This document shows, in pieces, positions 16,329-24,570 of a DNA stretch of 64,000 bases. The number at the start of each line of letters is the position of its first letter. Position 1 is the stretch's first letter. The notes below the pieces were generated by a model. The model was not told the origin of the DNA, searched no databases, and saw only the letters and a list, made by a program, of their open reading frames with translations. A program made the position numbers and the translations under genes. The stretch spans positions 310,001-374,000 of the forward strand of contig SPDP01000005.1 in the NCBI GenBank assembly GCA_009360345.1, given 5' to 3'. Origin of the DNA: Alcaligenaceae bacterium SAGV5 (lineage in GTDB: Bacteria; Pseudomonadota; Gammaproteobacteria; Burkholderiales; Burkholderiaceae_B).

Positions 16329-17798
16329 TCAGGCGTAGAGCCCGTGCAGGTACCAGCGCGGCTCGTCCAGCGCCTGGTCCAGGTAGAGCCAGTAGCGGAT
16401 GCCGTCTTCGCTTTCGGCCACGAAGTAGTCGCGCGAGACGGGGGCGCCGTCCCACCAGCCGCTTTCCAGGCGTTCGGGGCCGCGCAGCAGGCGCAGCGGC
16501 GTGCCGTAGTACGGCCGGTTGCGGCGCAGGACCAGGGCGATGGGATGCGCGAGCAGCCACAGGGGGCGTTCGGCGTCGGGGGCGCTGTCCTGCGGCGCGG
16601 CGCGGGACGGGGGCAAGGCCGGCTGCCAGTGGTTGGCGGTTTCGGGCCGGTGGTCGGCGCGGGGCCGGGCAGCCAGCACGCGATCCGCGCCCAGCCGCGC
16701 CGTCAGCAGTTCCAGCAGGCGGTCGTGGTCGGCCGGGGTGCCGCCGGGGTCGGTGAACAAGGCCTCGGAGGGCGCGGCGCGGGAGACGAGCTGGTCGGCA
16801 TGCAGGGCCACGGCGATGGCCGGCGCCTCCAGCGCCAGGCGTTCGAGATGTTCCTTGAGCAGGCGCAGCAGATGATCGGCCTGCCAGCCGGGCTGGGCCA
16901 GGGCCACGGTGAGCCGGGTGGGCGGCCGGGCATGGCGGCCGCGTTCGTGCTCCAGCAGGAGGACGATGGCGCTGGCCGCCGTGTGCGTGGCGCCCAGCCA
17001 TCCGGCGAGCTGCTGGACGAGGCGCCGGGCCACGATCAGCACGGCGGCGGTGTGTTCGAGGCGGGCGATGGGTTCGAGGCGGGCGGAGAACTGGAGCGGT
17101 GCGCGGATCCAGTCGAACAATTCGGGCGCCTGGCCACAGGCCTGGTCGAGCATGTGGGGCAGGGCGTGGCCGCAGCGCCGCTGCAGGCCGGCGCGCGGCA
17201 GGCGCATCAGGGCGGCGAGGGTCCGGCACCCGATGCCGTCGAGCCAGGCCCGGTGCGGCCGCGCCGGCGGCAGCAGCAGGCAGGGCAGCCCGGCCATCCG
17301 GCGCAGCAGCCGGTCCTGCCGCAGCACGCGGCGCGGACCGGGCGTGGCCCGTGCCGCGAGCAGCCAGGCGCCATGGGCGGTCGGCGCCATGCCGACGCGG
17401 GCCCGGCAGCCCAGTTGTTCCAGCGTGCGCCGGACGCGCCGGCACAGCGCCAGGGGGCCGCCGAAGGCGCGCAGGCTGGCGCCGACGTCGAGCAGGACGC
17501 TGGTGTCGGGACCCGGCGCGACTTCCGGCGTGTATTGCAGCATGGCCAGCGCGGTGGCATCGAGCAGTTGCCGCTCCCGCCCGGCATCCCGCTGGATGAA
17601 CACGGCATGCGGGGCGAGGGCGCCCGCGCCTTTCTTGCGCATGCCCGGCCGCACGCCCAACTGCGCGGCCGCGGGCGTCACGGCCACGACCGCCTCGCGT
17701 TCGAGGACCACCAGCGGGCCGGCCGCGTCATCCGGCCAGGACAGGCTCAGTGCGTCGAGGCTGGGGTGCGTCAGGTAGACGCTGATCCACAGGCGCAT
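16329..17798 (-). CDS. imuB: ImuB, catalytically inactive Y-family polymerase-like protein
   Basis: The start is taken as ATG at 17798 (MRLWISVYLTHPSLDALSLS), giving 489 residues; sequence further upstream in this frame lies inside imuA. The N-terminus resembles DinB-type polymerases, but the catalytic acidic motif is absent (WISVYLTHPSLD in place of a HIDMDAF-type site). This is the known property of ImuB, which acts as a scaffold linking DnaE2 to the beta clamp. Helix-hairpin-helix-like sequence follows (LDGIGCRTLAALMRLPRAGL). The C-terminal part ends RDYFVAESEDGIRYWLYLD, typical of the family. It overlaps imuA by 71 bases and is 6 bases from dnaE2, forming one SOS operon. Confidence 0.92.
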   Translation of the reverse strand: MRLWISVYLTHPSLDALSLSWPDDAAGPLVVLEREAVVAVTPAAAQLGVRPGMRKKGAGALAPHAVFIQRDAGRERQLLDATALAMLQYTPEVAPGPDTSVLLDVGASLRAFGGPLALCRRVRRTLEQLGCRARVGMAPTAHGAWLLAARATPGPRRVLRQDRLLRRMAGLPCLLLPPARPHRAWLDGIGCRTLAALMRLPRAGLQRRCGHALPHMLDQACGQAPELFDWIRAPLQFSARLEPIARLEHTAAVLIVARRLVQQLAGWLGATHTAASAIVLLLEHERGRHARPPTRLTVALAQPGWQADHLLRLLKEHLERLALEAPAIAVALHADQLVSRAAPSEALFTDPGGTPADHDRLLELLTARLGADRVLAARPRADHRPETANHWQPALPPSRAAPQDSAPDAERPLWLLAHPIALVLRRNRPYYGTPLRLLRGPERLESGWWDGAPVSRDYFVAESEDGIRYWLYLDQALDEPRWYLHGLYA

Positions 17799-18480
17799 GG
17801 GAAGACTCGGAAAAGGCGGGCATCGGATCCGCGGCCGCCGTCGCGCGCGGCGGCGCGAGCGGCACCAGCAGGCTCGTGTCGTGGACGGGGCCACGGCGCT
17901 TGAGGATGTCCACGCGGAGTTGATCGCCGGCGGGGTGCAACAGCAGGCGCAGCGGCGCGGGCGATGCCGCATGGGCGGCCTCGGCATGGCGGAAGGCGAA
18001 GAAGGCGGTGTCGCCGGCCTGGGCAGCCAGGTGCAGCCTGCGCAGGGCGGTCGCGGGCGGACGGGAAGGCCAGTAGAGCAGGGCCGCGCAATGCCCCTGC
18101 TTGAGGATTTGTTCGGCGGCCCACAGGGCATCGGCCGCCTGCGCCGGGGCGATCCACAGCAACTGCCGGCTGGGAATGCCTTGGGCCTGCCAGGCCTGGA
18201 TGGACGGCTGCTGGGGCGGGTGGAGCAGGACGATGCTGCGCTGGACGGGCAAGCGCCGCAGCGCCGGCAGCAGCAGGCGGATTTCGCCTATGCCCGGCCG
18301 CGGCAGCAGCAATTCGGTCAGGCTGCCCAGCGGCCATCCGCCGTCGGGCAACTGGCGGGAAAGCCCGGCATGGCCGGTGTCCAGGCCGGGACGGCTGTTG
18401 CGGGCGAGCTGCGATCCCCGCCACAGGAGGGGATGGATCGCGGTGCTGGCGCGCGGCGTGGAGATTCCGGCAGAAGACAT
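17728..18480 (-). CDS. imuA: ImuA, RecA-like component of the mutasome
   Basis: A 250-residue protein with ImuA hallmarks: a short N-terminal helix ending in a tryptophan motif (HPLLWRGSQLA), the GGWPLGSLTELLLPRPGIGEI loop where RecA has its Walker A, then LLPALRRLP and the C-terminal GPVHDTSLLVPL. ImuA-type proteins (formerly called SulA-like) bind RecA and ImuB. It is the first gene of imuA-imuB-dnaE2. The LexA box at 18506-18525 lies 26 bases upstream of its ATG, so the cassette should be induced by DNA damage. Confidence 0.9.
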   Translation of the reverse strand: MSSAGISTPRASTAIHPLLWRGSQLARNSRPGLDTGHAGLSRQLPDGGWPLGSLTELLLPRPGIGEIRLLLPALRRLPVQRSIVLLHPPQQPSIQAWQAQGIPSRQLLWIAPAQAADALWAAEQILKQGHCAALLYWPSRPPATALRRLHLAAQAGDTAFFAFRHAEAAHAASPAPLRLLLHPAGDQLRVDILKRRGPVHDTSLLVPLAPPRATAAADPMPAFSESSHAPVDQRLPDAPQPRRTEPVLAG

Positions 18481-18505
18481 GGGACAGGATCGGCTTATGG
18501 CGGGG

Positions 18506-18525
18506 TACTGTATAAATATACAGTT
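18506..18525. promoter_or_regulatory. LexA (SOS) box
   Basis: TACTGTATAAATATACAGTT matches the beta/gamma-proteobacterial SOS operator CTGT-N8-ACAG, with an AT-rich core and near-perfect symmetry. It lies upstream of imuA on the minus strand and about 130 bases upstream of alaA on the plus strand. Repression of imuA-imuB-dnaE2 by LexA is the expected role. Confidence 0.93.
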
Positions 18526-18578
18526 GTTGAGTCAAGCCGTGGAAAGTCATCGCAACGCCGGCGCGTCCATCCCGCCTT

Positions 18579-18608
18579 TTGGGCATTTCGTGTTCTATGT
18601 TCTAGTAT
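18579..18608 (+). promoter_or_regulatory. Possible sigma-70 promoter for alaA
   Basis: TTGGGC (18579-18584) and TAGTAT (18603-18608) are 18 bases apart and face the aminotransferase start at 18653. This would place transcription start near 18615. The match is moderate. Confidence 0.35.
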
Positions 18609-18652
18609 CTTGGCTTGGGAGCGCTGCTGCCCCACTCTACGGAAGACCGTGC

Positions 18653-19957
18653 ATGAAACCCATCAGCAAATCGAACAAACTGGCTCACGTCCTGTACGAC
18701 ATCCGCGGCCCCATCATGGACCGCGCCAAGCAGATGGAGGACGAAGGCCAGAAGCTCATCAAGCTCAACATCGGCAACCTGGCCGTGTTCGGTTTCGATG
18801 CGCCCGAGGAAATCCAGCTGGACATGATCCGCAACCTGCCCAACTCGGCGGGCTACTCGGACAGCAAGGGGATCTTCGCCGCGCGCAAGGCGGTCATGCA
18901 CTACACCCAGGCGCAGGGCGTGCAGGGTGTGACGCTGGAAGACATCTACCTGGGCAATGGCGCGTCCGACCTGATCGCGATGGCCACCAACGCGCTGCTC
19001 GACGACGGCGACGAGCTGCTGCTGCCCACGCCCGACTATCCGCTGTGGACGGCGGTCGCGAGCCTGTCGGGCGGCACGCCCGTGCACTATCTGTGCGACG
19101 AGGCCAACGGCTGGATTCCCGACCTGGACGACATCCGGGCTAAGATCACCCCGCGCACCAAGGGGATCGTGGTCATCAATCCGAACAACCCGACCGGCGT
19201 GATCTACCCCGATCACGTGCTGCGGGAAATCATCGCCATCGCGCGCGAGCACGGCCTGGTCATCCTGGCCGACGAGGTCTACGACAAGGTGCTGTACGAC
19301 GACGCCCGCCACACCGCGCTGGCGAGCCTGTCCACCGACGTGCTGACGCTGACCTTCAATTCGCTGTCCAAGAGCTACCGCGCCTGCGGCTACCGCGCGG
19401 GCTGGCTGGTGGTCTCGGGCGACAAGCGCGCCGCCCGCGACTACATCGACGGCTTGAACATGCTCGCCAACATGCGGCTGTGCGCCAACGTGCCGGGCCA
19501 GTGGGCGATCCAGACCGCGCTGGGCGGCTACCAGAGCATCAACGACCTGGTCGCCGCCGGCGGCCGGCTGCGCCAGCAGCGCGACCTGGCCTACGAACTG
19601 ATCACCGCCATCCCGGGCGTGACCTGCGTCAAGCCGCAGGCCGCGCTCTACATGTTCCCCCGGCTGGACCCCGAGGTCTATCCCATCGAGGACGACCGCG
19701 AGTTCTTCCTGCAACTGCTGGAGGCCACGCGCGTGATGCTGGTGCAGGGGACGGGGTTCAACTGGCCGCACCCGGACCACTTCCGCATCGTGTTCCTGCC
19801 GCACGAGGCGGACCTGCGCGAGGCCATCGGCCGCATTGCCAAGTTCCTCGAAGACTACCGCCTCAAGCATGCCAGGCAAGCGCCGGCGTCCACCGATGCC
19901 GGGCCGGACGACCGTGCCGTCGTCGTGCCGGGCAAGTTCGGGGCGAAGGCTGGATAG
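18653..19957 (+). CDS. alaA: Alanine-synthesising aminotransferase (AlaA-like, class I/II fold)
   Basis: A 434-residue PLP-dependent aminotransferase. The ATG at 18653 follows GGAAG. It has INPNNPTGVIYP, ILADEVYDK and the PLP lysine in NSLSKSYRACGYRAGW, as in the AlaA/YfbQ family (pyruvate plus glutamate to alanine plus 2-oxoglutarate). The N-terminus LAHVLYDIRGPIMDRAKQME is typical of AlaA. The last ~25 residues (ASTDAGPDDRAVVVPGKFG) form an extra tail of low complexity. The product acts in the cytoplasm. It is transcribed away from the SOS cassette and is probably monocistronic. Confidence 0.9.
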   Translation: MKPISKSNKLAHVLYDIRGPIMDRAKQMEDEGQKLIKLNIGNLAVFGFDAPEEIQLDMIRNLPNSAGYSDSKGIFAARKAVMHYTQAQGVQGVTLEDIYLGNGASDLIAMATNALLDDGDELLLPTPDYPLWTAVASLSGGTPVHYLCDEANGWIPDLDDIRAKITPRTKGIVVINPNNPTGVIYPDHVLREIIAIAREHGLVILADEVYDKVLYDDARHTALASLSTDVLTLTFNSLSKSYRACGYRAGWLVVSGDKRAARDYIDGLNMLANMRLCANVPGQWAIQTALGGYQSINDLVAAGGRLRQQRDLAYELITAIPGVTCVKPQAALYMFPRLDPEVYPIEDDREFFLQLLEATRVMLVQGTGFNWPHPDHFRIVFLPHEADLREAIGRIAKFLEDYRLKHARQAPASTDAGPDDRAVVVPGKFGAKAG

Positions 19958-19967
19958 AGACGCGGCT

Positions 19968-21434
19968 TCAGTGCATCTCCGGGCTGAAGCGGTACTGGTT
20001 CCTGCCGGCCCGTTTGGCTTCGTACATGGCCATGTCGGCCGCGCGCAGCAGATGGATGGGGCGGGTGCCGGCCCCCGCGCGGTAGACCGCGATGCCCAGG
20101 CTGGCATGGACCTGCACCGAGCGTCCGGCAAGCTGCATGGGGGCGGCGATATCGGCCAGGATCCGCCGGGCCAGGGTTTCGCCCTGTACCGGGTCCGCGT
20201 CGTTCCGGACGATCACGACGAACTCGTCTCCCGACAGCCGCGCGACCAGTTCGGCCTGGGGTAGGCCGGCCTTCAGGCGTCGCGCCATTTCCTTCAGCAG
20301 CAGGTCACCCTGATCGTGCCCCAGCGTGTCGTTGACCTGCTTGAAGCCGTCCAGGTCGAGGAACAGGACCTCGAGCGCGCCACCGCGCCGATCGGTCAGC
20401 GCCATGGCCCGGGGCAGGCGTTCCTGCACCGCGCGGCGGTTGGGCAGACCGGTCAGCGTGTCGCGGCGGGCTTCGAGCCGGATGGCCTGTTCGCGCGTGC
20501 GCCGTTCCGTGATGTCATGCACGATGCTGTGGAATCCCACGATCCTGTCCTCGATGCGGTCGGGGATCAGCGTGACCGCGCCGTAATGGACGGTGCCGTC
20601 GGGGAAGGTGAGCGGCATCTCGAACGAGACCCGCTGGCCGCGGCGAGCGGCCCGCTTCACATGCCGTTCGATCTCGCCGGCCTTCTCGGGACCGAAGGTC
20701 TCGGCCAGGGAATGGCCGACGATGCTGCGGGACGTCTTGCCCACGGCGACTCGATACGCCTCGTTGACGAAGCGGTAGCGAAGATCGAGGTCGAGGTACC
20801 CGATCATGGCCGGCAGGTGATCCGTCAGGGTCTGCAATTGTGCGTGCGCATGGCTCAGTTCGCGGGTGCGTTGTTCGACCTGTTTCTCCAGCGCGGCCAT
20901 TCCCGCCGCGAGCGAGGATTCGGTGGTCGTGCGCACGCGCAGGGCGGCCTCGCGCCGGGTGATCTCGCGGCTGGCCAATTGCGCCGCATCGTTCAGCAGG
21001 TCGATCTGGTTGGCGCTCAATTGCCGCGGCACCGTATCCAGCACGCACAGGCTGCCCAGGGCCAGGCCGTCGATGCTGCGCAGGGGGATGCCGGCATAGA
21101 AGCGCACGCCGGTCGCGCCGTTGACCAGGGGGTTGTCGAAGAAGCGCTCGTCCCGGGCCGCATCGGGCACGAGCAGGAGCCCGTTGCCCAGGATGCAATG
21201 GGCGCAGAAGGCGTATTCGCGCGGAGTCTCGGAGATCTCTGTTCCCACCCGGGATTTGAACCACTGGCGCTCCCGGTCGATCAGGGATACCAGTGCGATC
21301 GGCGTGCCGATCGCGTTCGCGGTGATCCGCGTGATCAGGTCGAAGGCCGGTTCGGGAGGCGTGTCGAGCAGGTCGAGGGCCTGCAGCAGCGACAACCGTT
21401 GTTCTTCATCGGGAGCGAGCGGGGCGACTTGCAT
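19968..21434 (-). CDS. GAF-PAS-GGDEF diguanylate cyclase
   Basis: A 488-residue soluble signalling protein. The start at 21434 begins MQVAPLAPDEEQRLSLLQAL; the open frame further upstream overlaps RNase H sequence and was rejected. Residues ~20-165 form a GAF domain (FCAHCILGNGLLLVPDAARD, VRFYAGIPLRS), followed by a coiled coil (~175-205) and a PAS domain ending SIVHDITERRTREQ. The GGDEF domain begins RDTLTGLPNRRAVQ, and its active site reads SGDEF, a variant known to be active. The GAF FCAHCI signature is frequent in this cyclase group. It probably makes c-di-GMP in response to a small ligand or redox input. Confidence 0.9.
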   Translation of the reverse strand: MQVAPLAPDEEQRLSLLQALDLLDTPPEPAFDLITRITANAIGTPIALVSLIDRERQWFKSRVGTEISETPREYAFCAHCILGNGLLLVPDAARDERFFDNPLVNGATGVRFYAGIPLRSIDGLALGSLCVLDTVPRQLSANQIDLLNDAAQLASREITRREAALRVRTTTESSLAAGMAALEKQVEQRTRELSHAHAQLQTLTDHLPAMIGYLDLDLRYRFVNEAYRVAVGKTSRSIVGHSLAETFGPEKAGEIERHVKRAARRGQRVSFEMPLTFPDGTVHYGAVTLIPDRIEDRIVGFHSIVHDITERRTREQAIRLEARRDTLTGLPNRRAVQERLPRAMALTDRRGGALEVLFLDLDGFKQVNDTLGHDQGDLLLKEMARRLKAGLPQAELVARLSGDEFVVIVRNDADPVQGETLARRILADIAAPMQLAGRSVQVHASLGIAVYRAGAGTRPIHLLRAADMAMYEAKRAGRNQYRFSPEMH

Positions 21435-21517
21435 GGCGTGAACGTGCTGACGTCGACGCGACAAGGATAGAGCATGTCGGCCCGGCCGGGCTGCTTCCGG
21501 CGATACCGGTCCGGTGG

Positions 21518-22195
21518 CTATCCGCCGGCGCCGTGCTCGGCCACGATGCGCACCACCACTTCGCCCCTGCCGGTGCGCCTGGCGTGATCCAGGCCTTCGT
21601 TGGCCAGCGCGTCGGCGCGTTCGTTGCCGCGGTGTCCGCTGTGCCCGCGCACCCACCGGAAGGTCGCGCGGTGCCGGTCCGCCTCGGCGATCAGCGTCTT
21701 CCACAGCTCGACGTTCTTGACGTCTTTCCAGTTCTTGCGCACCCAGCCGTGGCGCCATTGCGTCATGCCGTTCACGACGTACTGCGAGTCGGTGTAGACG
21801 ACGACCTCGCAGGCTTGCGGCAGCCAGCGCAGCGCCTCGATGGCGGCGGTCAGTTCCATGCGGTTGTTGGTGGTGTCCGGCGAACCGCCGAAGACTTCCA
21901 CGGTGGCCTCGGTGGTGCGGATCCACGCGCCCCAGCCCCCGGGGCCGCCGGGGTTGCCGCGGCAGGCGCCGTCGCAATAGACGATGGCGCCGCCGGCGGG
22001 CGGGGTCTCGTCGCCCGTGGGCTGCGGTTGCGCGGCGGCCGGCTGCGCGGGCGCGTCGGCATCCAGCCAGCGCTGGAAGGGGGCCGCGTCGGCGCCTTCC
22101 TTGACGTACCACTTCTTCTGCGCCGGCGACCATCTGGCCCCGAGCGCCTTGGCTTCGTCTTTCTCGGCAAAGGGCACTTTCAGCCAGACAACCAT
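21518..22195 (-). CDS. rnhA: RNase HI with an N-terminal DUF5710-like domain
   Basis: A 225-residue protein. Residues 1-45 (VPFAEKDEAKALGARWSPAQ, KKWYV) form a small domain of the DUF5710 type found fused to primases and nucleases. A Pro/Ala/Gln-rich linker follows. RNase HI starts near residue 70 and has all four catalytic acids: Asp in VYCDGACRGNPG, Glu in NNRMELTAAIEAL, Asp in VYTDSQYV and Asp in GNERADALAN, plus the His of GHSGHRG. It cleaves RNA in RNA-DNA hybrids. The ATG at 22195 has only a weak upstream GGTGA. The fusion may help bind nucleic acid. Confidence 0.92.
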   Translation of the reverse strand: MVVWLKVPFAEKDEAKALGARWSPAQKKWYVKEGADAAPFQRWLDADAPAQPAAAQPQPTGDETPPAGGAIVYCDGACRGNPGGPGGWGAWIRTTEATVEVFGGSPDTTNNRMELTAAIEALRWLPQACEVVVYTDSQYVVNGMTQWRHGWVRKNWKDVKNVELWKTLIAEADRHRATFRWVRGHSGHRGNERADALANEGLDHARRTGRGEVVVRIVAEHGAGG

Positions 22196-22356
22196 GGAGT
22201 CACCAATTCGATGCAAGGGGCGAGACCTTAATCGGCCCGGCGAGCCGTTGTCAAGGCGGCGGGCCGGGAACAGGGCTTGCTCATTTCGTGGGCGGGGAAC
22301 CTCGAAGCCTGCTGTGATGCGGGTCGGTTCGCCCTGTTTCGGGGCTGTCCCCAGCG

Positions 22357-22380
22357 TTGTCCACAGGATGCGGGGATAAC
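22357..22380. promoter_or_regulatory. DnaA-box-like motifs
   Basis: TTGTCCACA (22357-22365) differs from the DnaA box TTATCCACA at one position, and the opposite strand of 22371-22379 reads TTATCCCCG. Both lie in the 188-base gap between the MATE gene stop and the RNase H start. They could be a DnaA-titrating site or chance. Confidence 0.25.
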
Positions 22381-22383
22381 TGG

Positions 22384-23736
22384 TTACACCTCGTCCGGCC
22401 GCGCGGCCGCCCCGGCCCAGGGGGCGCGATAGAGCGCGCGCGGCGCGGCCAGGTGCAGCGTCAGGCCACGCAGGGCGTTGAACGCGAGGAAGGACAGCCA
22501 TAGCCCATGGTTGCCCAGGAGCGGCAGCAGGCCGAGCGACAGCGCCAGGAATGCCGCGCCGCAGATCAGCATGGCCCGCATCAGCACGCGGGTCTGGGTG
22601 GCGCCGATGAAGATGCCGTCGTACAGATAGGCGGCGACCGAAGCGATGGGCGCCAACGCCAGCCAGGGCAGGAAGCGGCCCGCGGTTTCGCGCAGCGCCG
22701 CCTGGTCGGTCAGCAGGCTCACGATCCATGGGCCCACGGCCAGGTAGGCCAGGGCATAGGCCAGCGCGCCGCCGAAGGCCCAGCCCATGCACAGCCGCAC
22801 GGCGCGCCGCAGGCCGGGGCGGTCGCCGGCGCCCACGGCGGATCCCACCAGCGCCTCGGCCGCATGGGCGAAGCCGTCGAGGCCGAAGGCCATGAAGCTC
22901 AGGAAGTTCAGCAGCAGCGCATTGGCGGCCAGGACCATGTCGCCCTGGGTGGCGCCCAGGTGGGCGAACCATCCCATGCTGGCCAGCAGGCAGGCCGTGC
23001 GCACGAAGATGTGGGCATTGATGCCGACCAGGCGCCGCATCGCGGCGGCGTCGCGCAACACCGCCAGGCGCAGCCGCGGCCAGGCGGCGCGATGCGAGCG
23101 CCAGAGCAGGATGCCGCCTGCCAGCGCGCCGGCGCCGTCGGCCACCGCGGTCGCGGCGCCTATGCCGGCCACGCCCAGGCCGAAGCCGTGCACGAACAGC
23201 AGCACGGCGCCCAGGTTGGCCACGTTGATCAGGATCTGCAGGGCCAGCGCCAGCCGGACGCGCTGGCATCCCAGCAGCCAGCCCAGCACGACGTAGTTGA
23301 CCAGGGCCAGCGGGGCGGCCCAGATCCGGCCCGAGCAGTACGCCATGGCCTGGCGCGTGGCCTCGGCGCTGCCGCCCAGCAGGTCCAGCACCAGCGCGAT
23401 CAGCGGCCGCTGCAGCACGAGAAGCACGAGACCGATGGCCAGCGCGAGGGCCAGGGCCCGGACCACGCTGGCGGCCAGCGCCTGCTCGTCGCCCTTGCCC
23501 CAGGCCTGGGCGACGAGCCCCGTCGTGCCCATGCGCAGGAAGCCGAAGCCCCAGAAAAGAAAACTGAAGAGCAGGCCGCCCAGTGCCACGCCCGCCAGAT
23601 ATTCGGGGCCGGGCAGATGGCCCGCCACCGCGGTATCCACCGCCGACATCAGGGGCTGGGTCAGGTTGGCGAGCACGATGGGCAGGGCCATCGCAAGAAC
23701 GCGCCGGTGGGTAAGGGGGGAGGAGTTGGCTGACAC
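22384..23736 (-). CDS. MATE family efflux transporter (DinF-like)
   Basis: A 450-residue inner-membrane protein with about 12 hydrophobic helices in two six-helix halves. The start is a GTG at 23736. MATE features include LTHRRVLAMALPIVLANLTQP, AVDTAVAGHL, GLVAQAWGKGD and, in the second half, a GLDGFAHAAEALVGSAVGAG repeat. The length and GLDG motif fit the DinF branch of Na+ or H+ coupled multidrug exporters. The start lies 80 bases downstream of the tRNA-Asn gene on the same strand, with a strong hairpin between, so it probably has its own promoter or follows residual read-through. Confidence 0.9.
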   Translation of the reverse strand: MSANSSPLTHRRVLAMALPIVLANLTQPLMSAVDTAVAGHLPGPEYLAGVALGGLLFSFLFWGFGFLRMGTTGLVAQAWGKGDEQALAASVVRALALALAIGLVLLVLQRPLIALVLDLLGGSAEATRQAMAYCSGRIWAAPLALVNYVVLGWLLGCQRVRLALALQILINVANLGAVLLFVHGFGLGVAGIGAATAVADGAGALAGGILLWRSHRAAWPRLRLAVLRDAAAMRRLVGINAHIFVRTACLLASMGWFAHLGATQGDMVLAANALLLNFLSFMAFGLDGFAHAAEALVGSAVGAGDRPGLRRAVRLCMGWAFGGALAYALAYLAVGPWIVSLLTDQAALRETAGRFLPWLALAPIASVAAYLYDGIFIGATQTRVLMRAMLICGAAFLALSLGLLPLLGNHGLWLSFLAFNALRGLTLHLAAPRALYRAPWAGAAARPDEV

Positions 23737-23770
23737 GGGTCGTCCATGGAGTGGCCCGAACCGGGCTGCC

Positions 23771-23809
23771 CAAATGAAAACGGACGCCAGGGGCGTCCGT
23801 TTTCATTTG
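23771..23809. terminator. Bidirectional hairpin terminator after tRNA-Asn
   Basis: An 18-base perfect stem (CAAATGAAAACGGACGCC and its complement) with a 3-base loop. A-rich and T-rich arms flank the GC core on both strands. It ends the minus-strand tRNA transcript. Confidence 0.85.
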
Positions 23810-23814
23810 AATCT

Positions 23815-23890
23815 TGGCTCCCCGAACTGGGTTCGAACCAGTGACCTGCGGATTAACAGTCCGTCGCTCTACCGACTGAGCTATCGGGGA
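23815..23890 (-). tRNA. tRNA-Asn (GTT)
   Basis: On the minus strand a 76-base cloverleaf begins TCCCCGATAGCTCAGTCGGT. It has anticodon GTT within GGACTGTTAATCC, a T-arm GGTTCGAACCC, acceptor pairing TCCCCGA/TCGGGGA and an encoded CCA. All arms pair. tRNA-Asn genes are frequent integration sites, but I see no integrase or repeated 3' end in this window. Confidence 0.98.
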
Positions 23891-23963
23891 ATCGAGCCAA
23901 TAACTATAGCAGAAAAATGACTGCCGTCAAAGAAAGGCGCAAGGGGCGCGGTAAACTCGCCGC

Positions 23964-24563
23964 ATGAGTTCTCTCTTCACGCTCGAGGCGCCTTGCAGCT
24001 ACCGCGAGGAGGTTCGCAAGAGCCGGTTCGTCGCCCATGCGGCACCCGTGGCCGGCGCCGACGAGGCGCTGGCGTTCTTCGCGCGGCATGCCGATCCGAC
24101 GGCCACCCATAATTGCTGGGCCTATCGCATCGGCGCCACGTATCGCTTCAACGACGACGGCGAACCGGGCGGGACGGCCGGCCGTCCCATCCTGCAAGCC
24201 ATAGACGGGCAGTCCTGCGACCGGGTGGCGGTGCTGGTGGTGCGCTGGTTCGGCGGCACGCTGCTGGGCGCGGGCGGCCTGGTGCGCGCCTATGGCGGCT
24301 GCGCGGCCAATTGCCTGCGGCTGGGGCGGCGGGTGCCACTCCTGGACCTGGCCGAAGCCGAAGTCGCCTGCACCTTCGCCGAGCTGCCCCTGTTCAAGGC
24401 GCGGTTGAAGGAGCATGGCGCCGAGGTGATCCAGGAACGATTCGATGAACAGGGGGCGACGCTGGCCTTGAGCGTGCCGCGCCCCAGCCTGGAGGCGCTG
24501 CGCACGGTGTTGTCCGACCTGAGTCGGGGGCGCGCCGTCCTGGCCGTGCGGGACGAGCCCTGA
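23964..24563 (+). CDS. yigZ: YigZ/IMPACT family protein
   Basis: A 199-residue protein of the UPF0029/IMPACT family. It shows KSRFVAHAAPV (residues 20-30), HNCWAYRIG, the family signature FNDDGEPGGTAGRPIL and VRWFGGTLLGAGGLVRAYG. The C-terminal DUF1949 ferredoxin-like domain starts near residue 135. The molecular role in bacteria is poorly defined; links to translation or stress response come from the eukaryotic IMPACT homologue. It begins 73 bases from the divergent tRNA gene and converges on a hydrolase gene with a 7-base gap. Confidence 0.92.
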   Translation: MSSLFTLEAPCSYREEVRKSRFVAHAAPVAGADEALAFFARHADPTATHNCWAYRIGATYRFNDDGEPGGTAGRPILQAIDGQSCDRVAVLVVRWFGGTLLGAGGLVRAYGGCAANCLRLGRRVPLLDLAEAEVACTFAELPLFKARLKEHGAEVIQERFDEQGATLALSVPRPSLEALRTVLSDLSRGRAVLAVRDEP

Positions 24564-24570
24564 GCAGGCC

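Noticed and set aside
23815..23890. tRNA-Asn as an active integration site
   Set aside because: No integrase, no duplicated tRNA 3' end and no composition break next to it.
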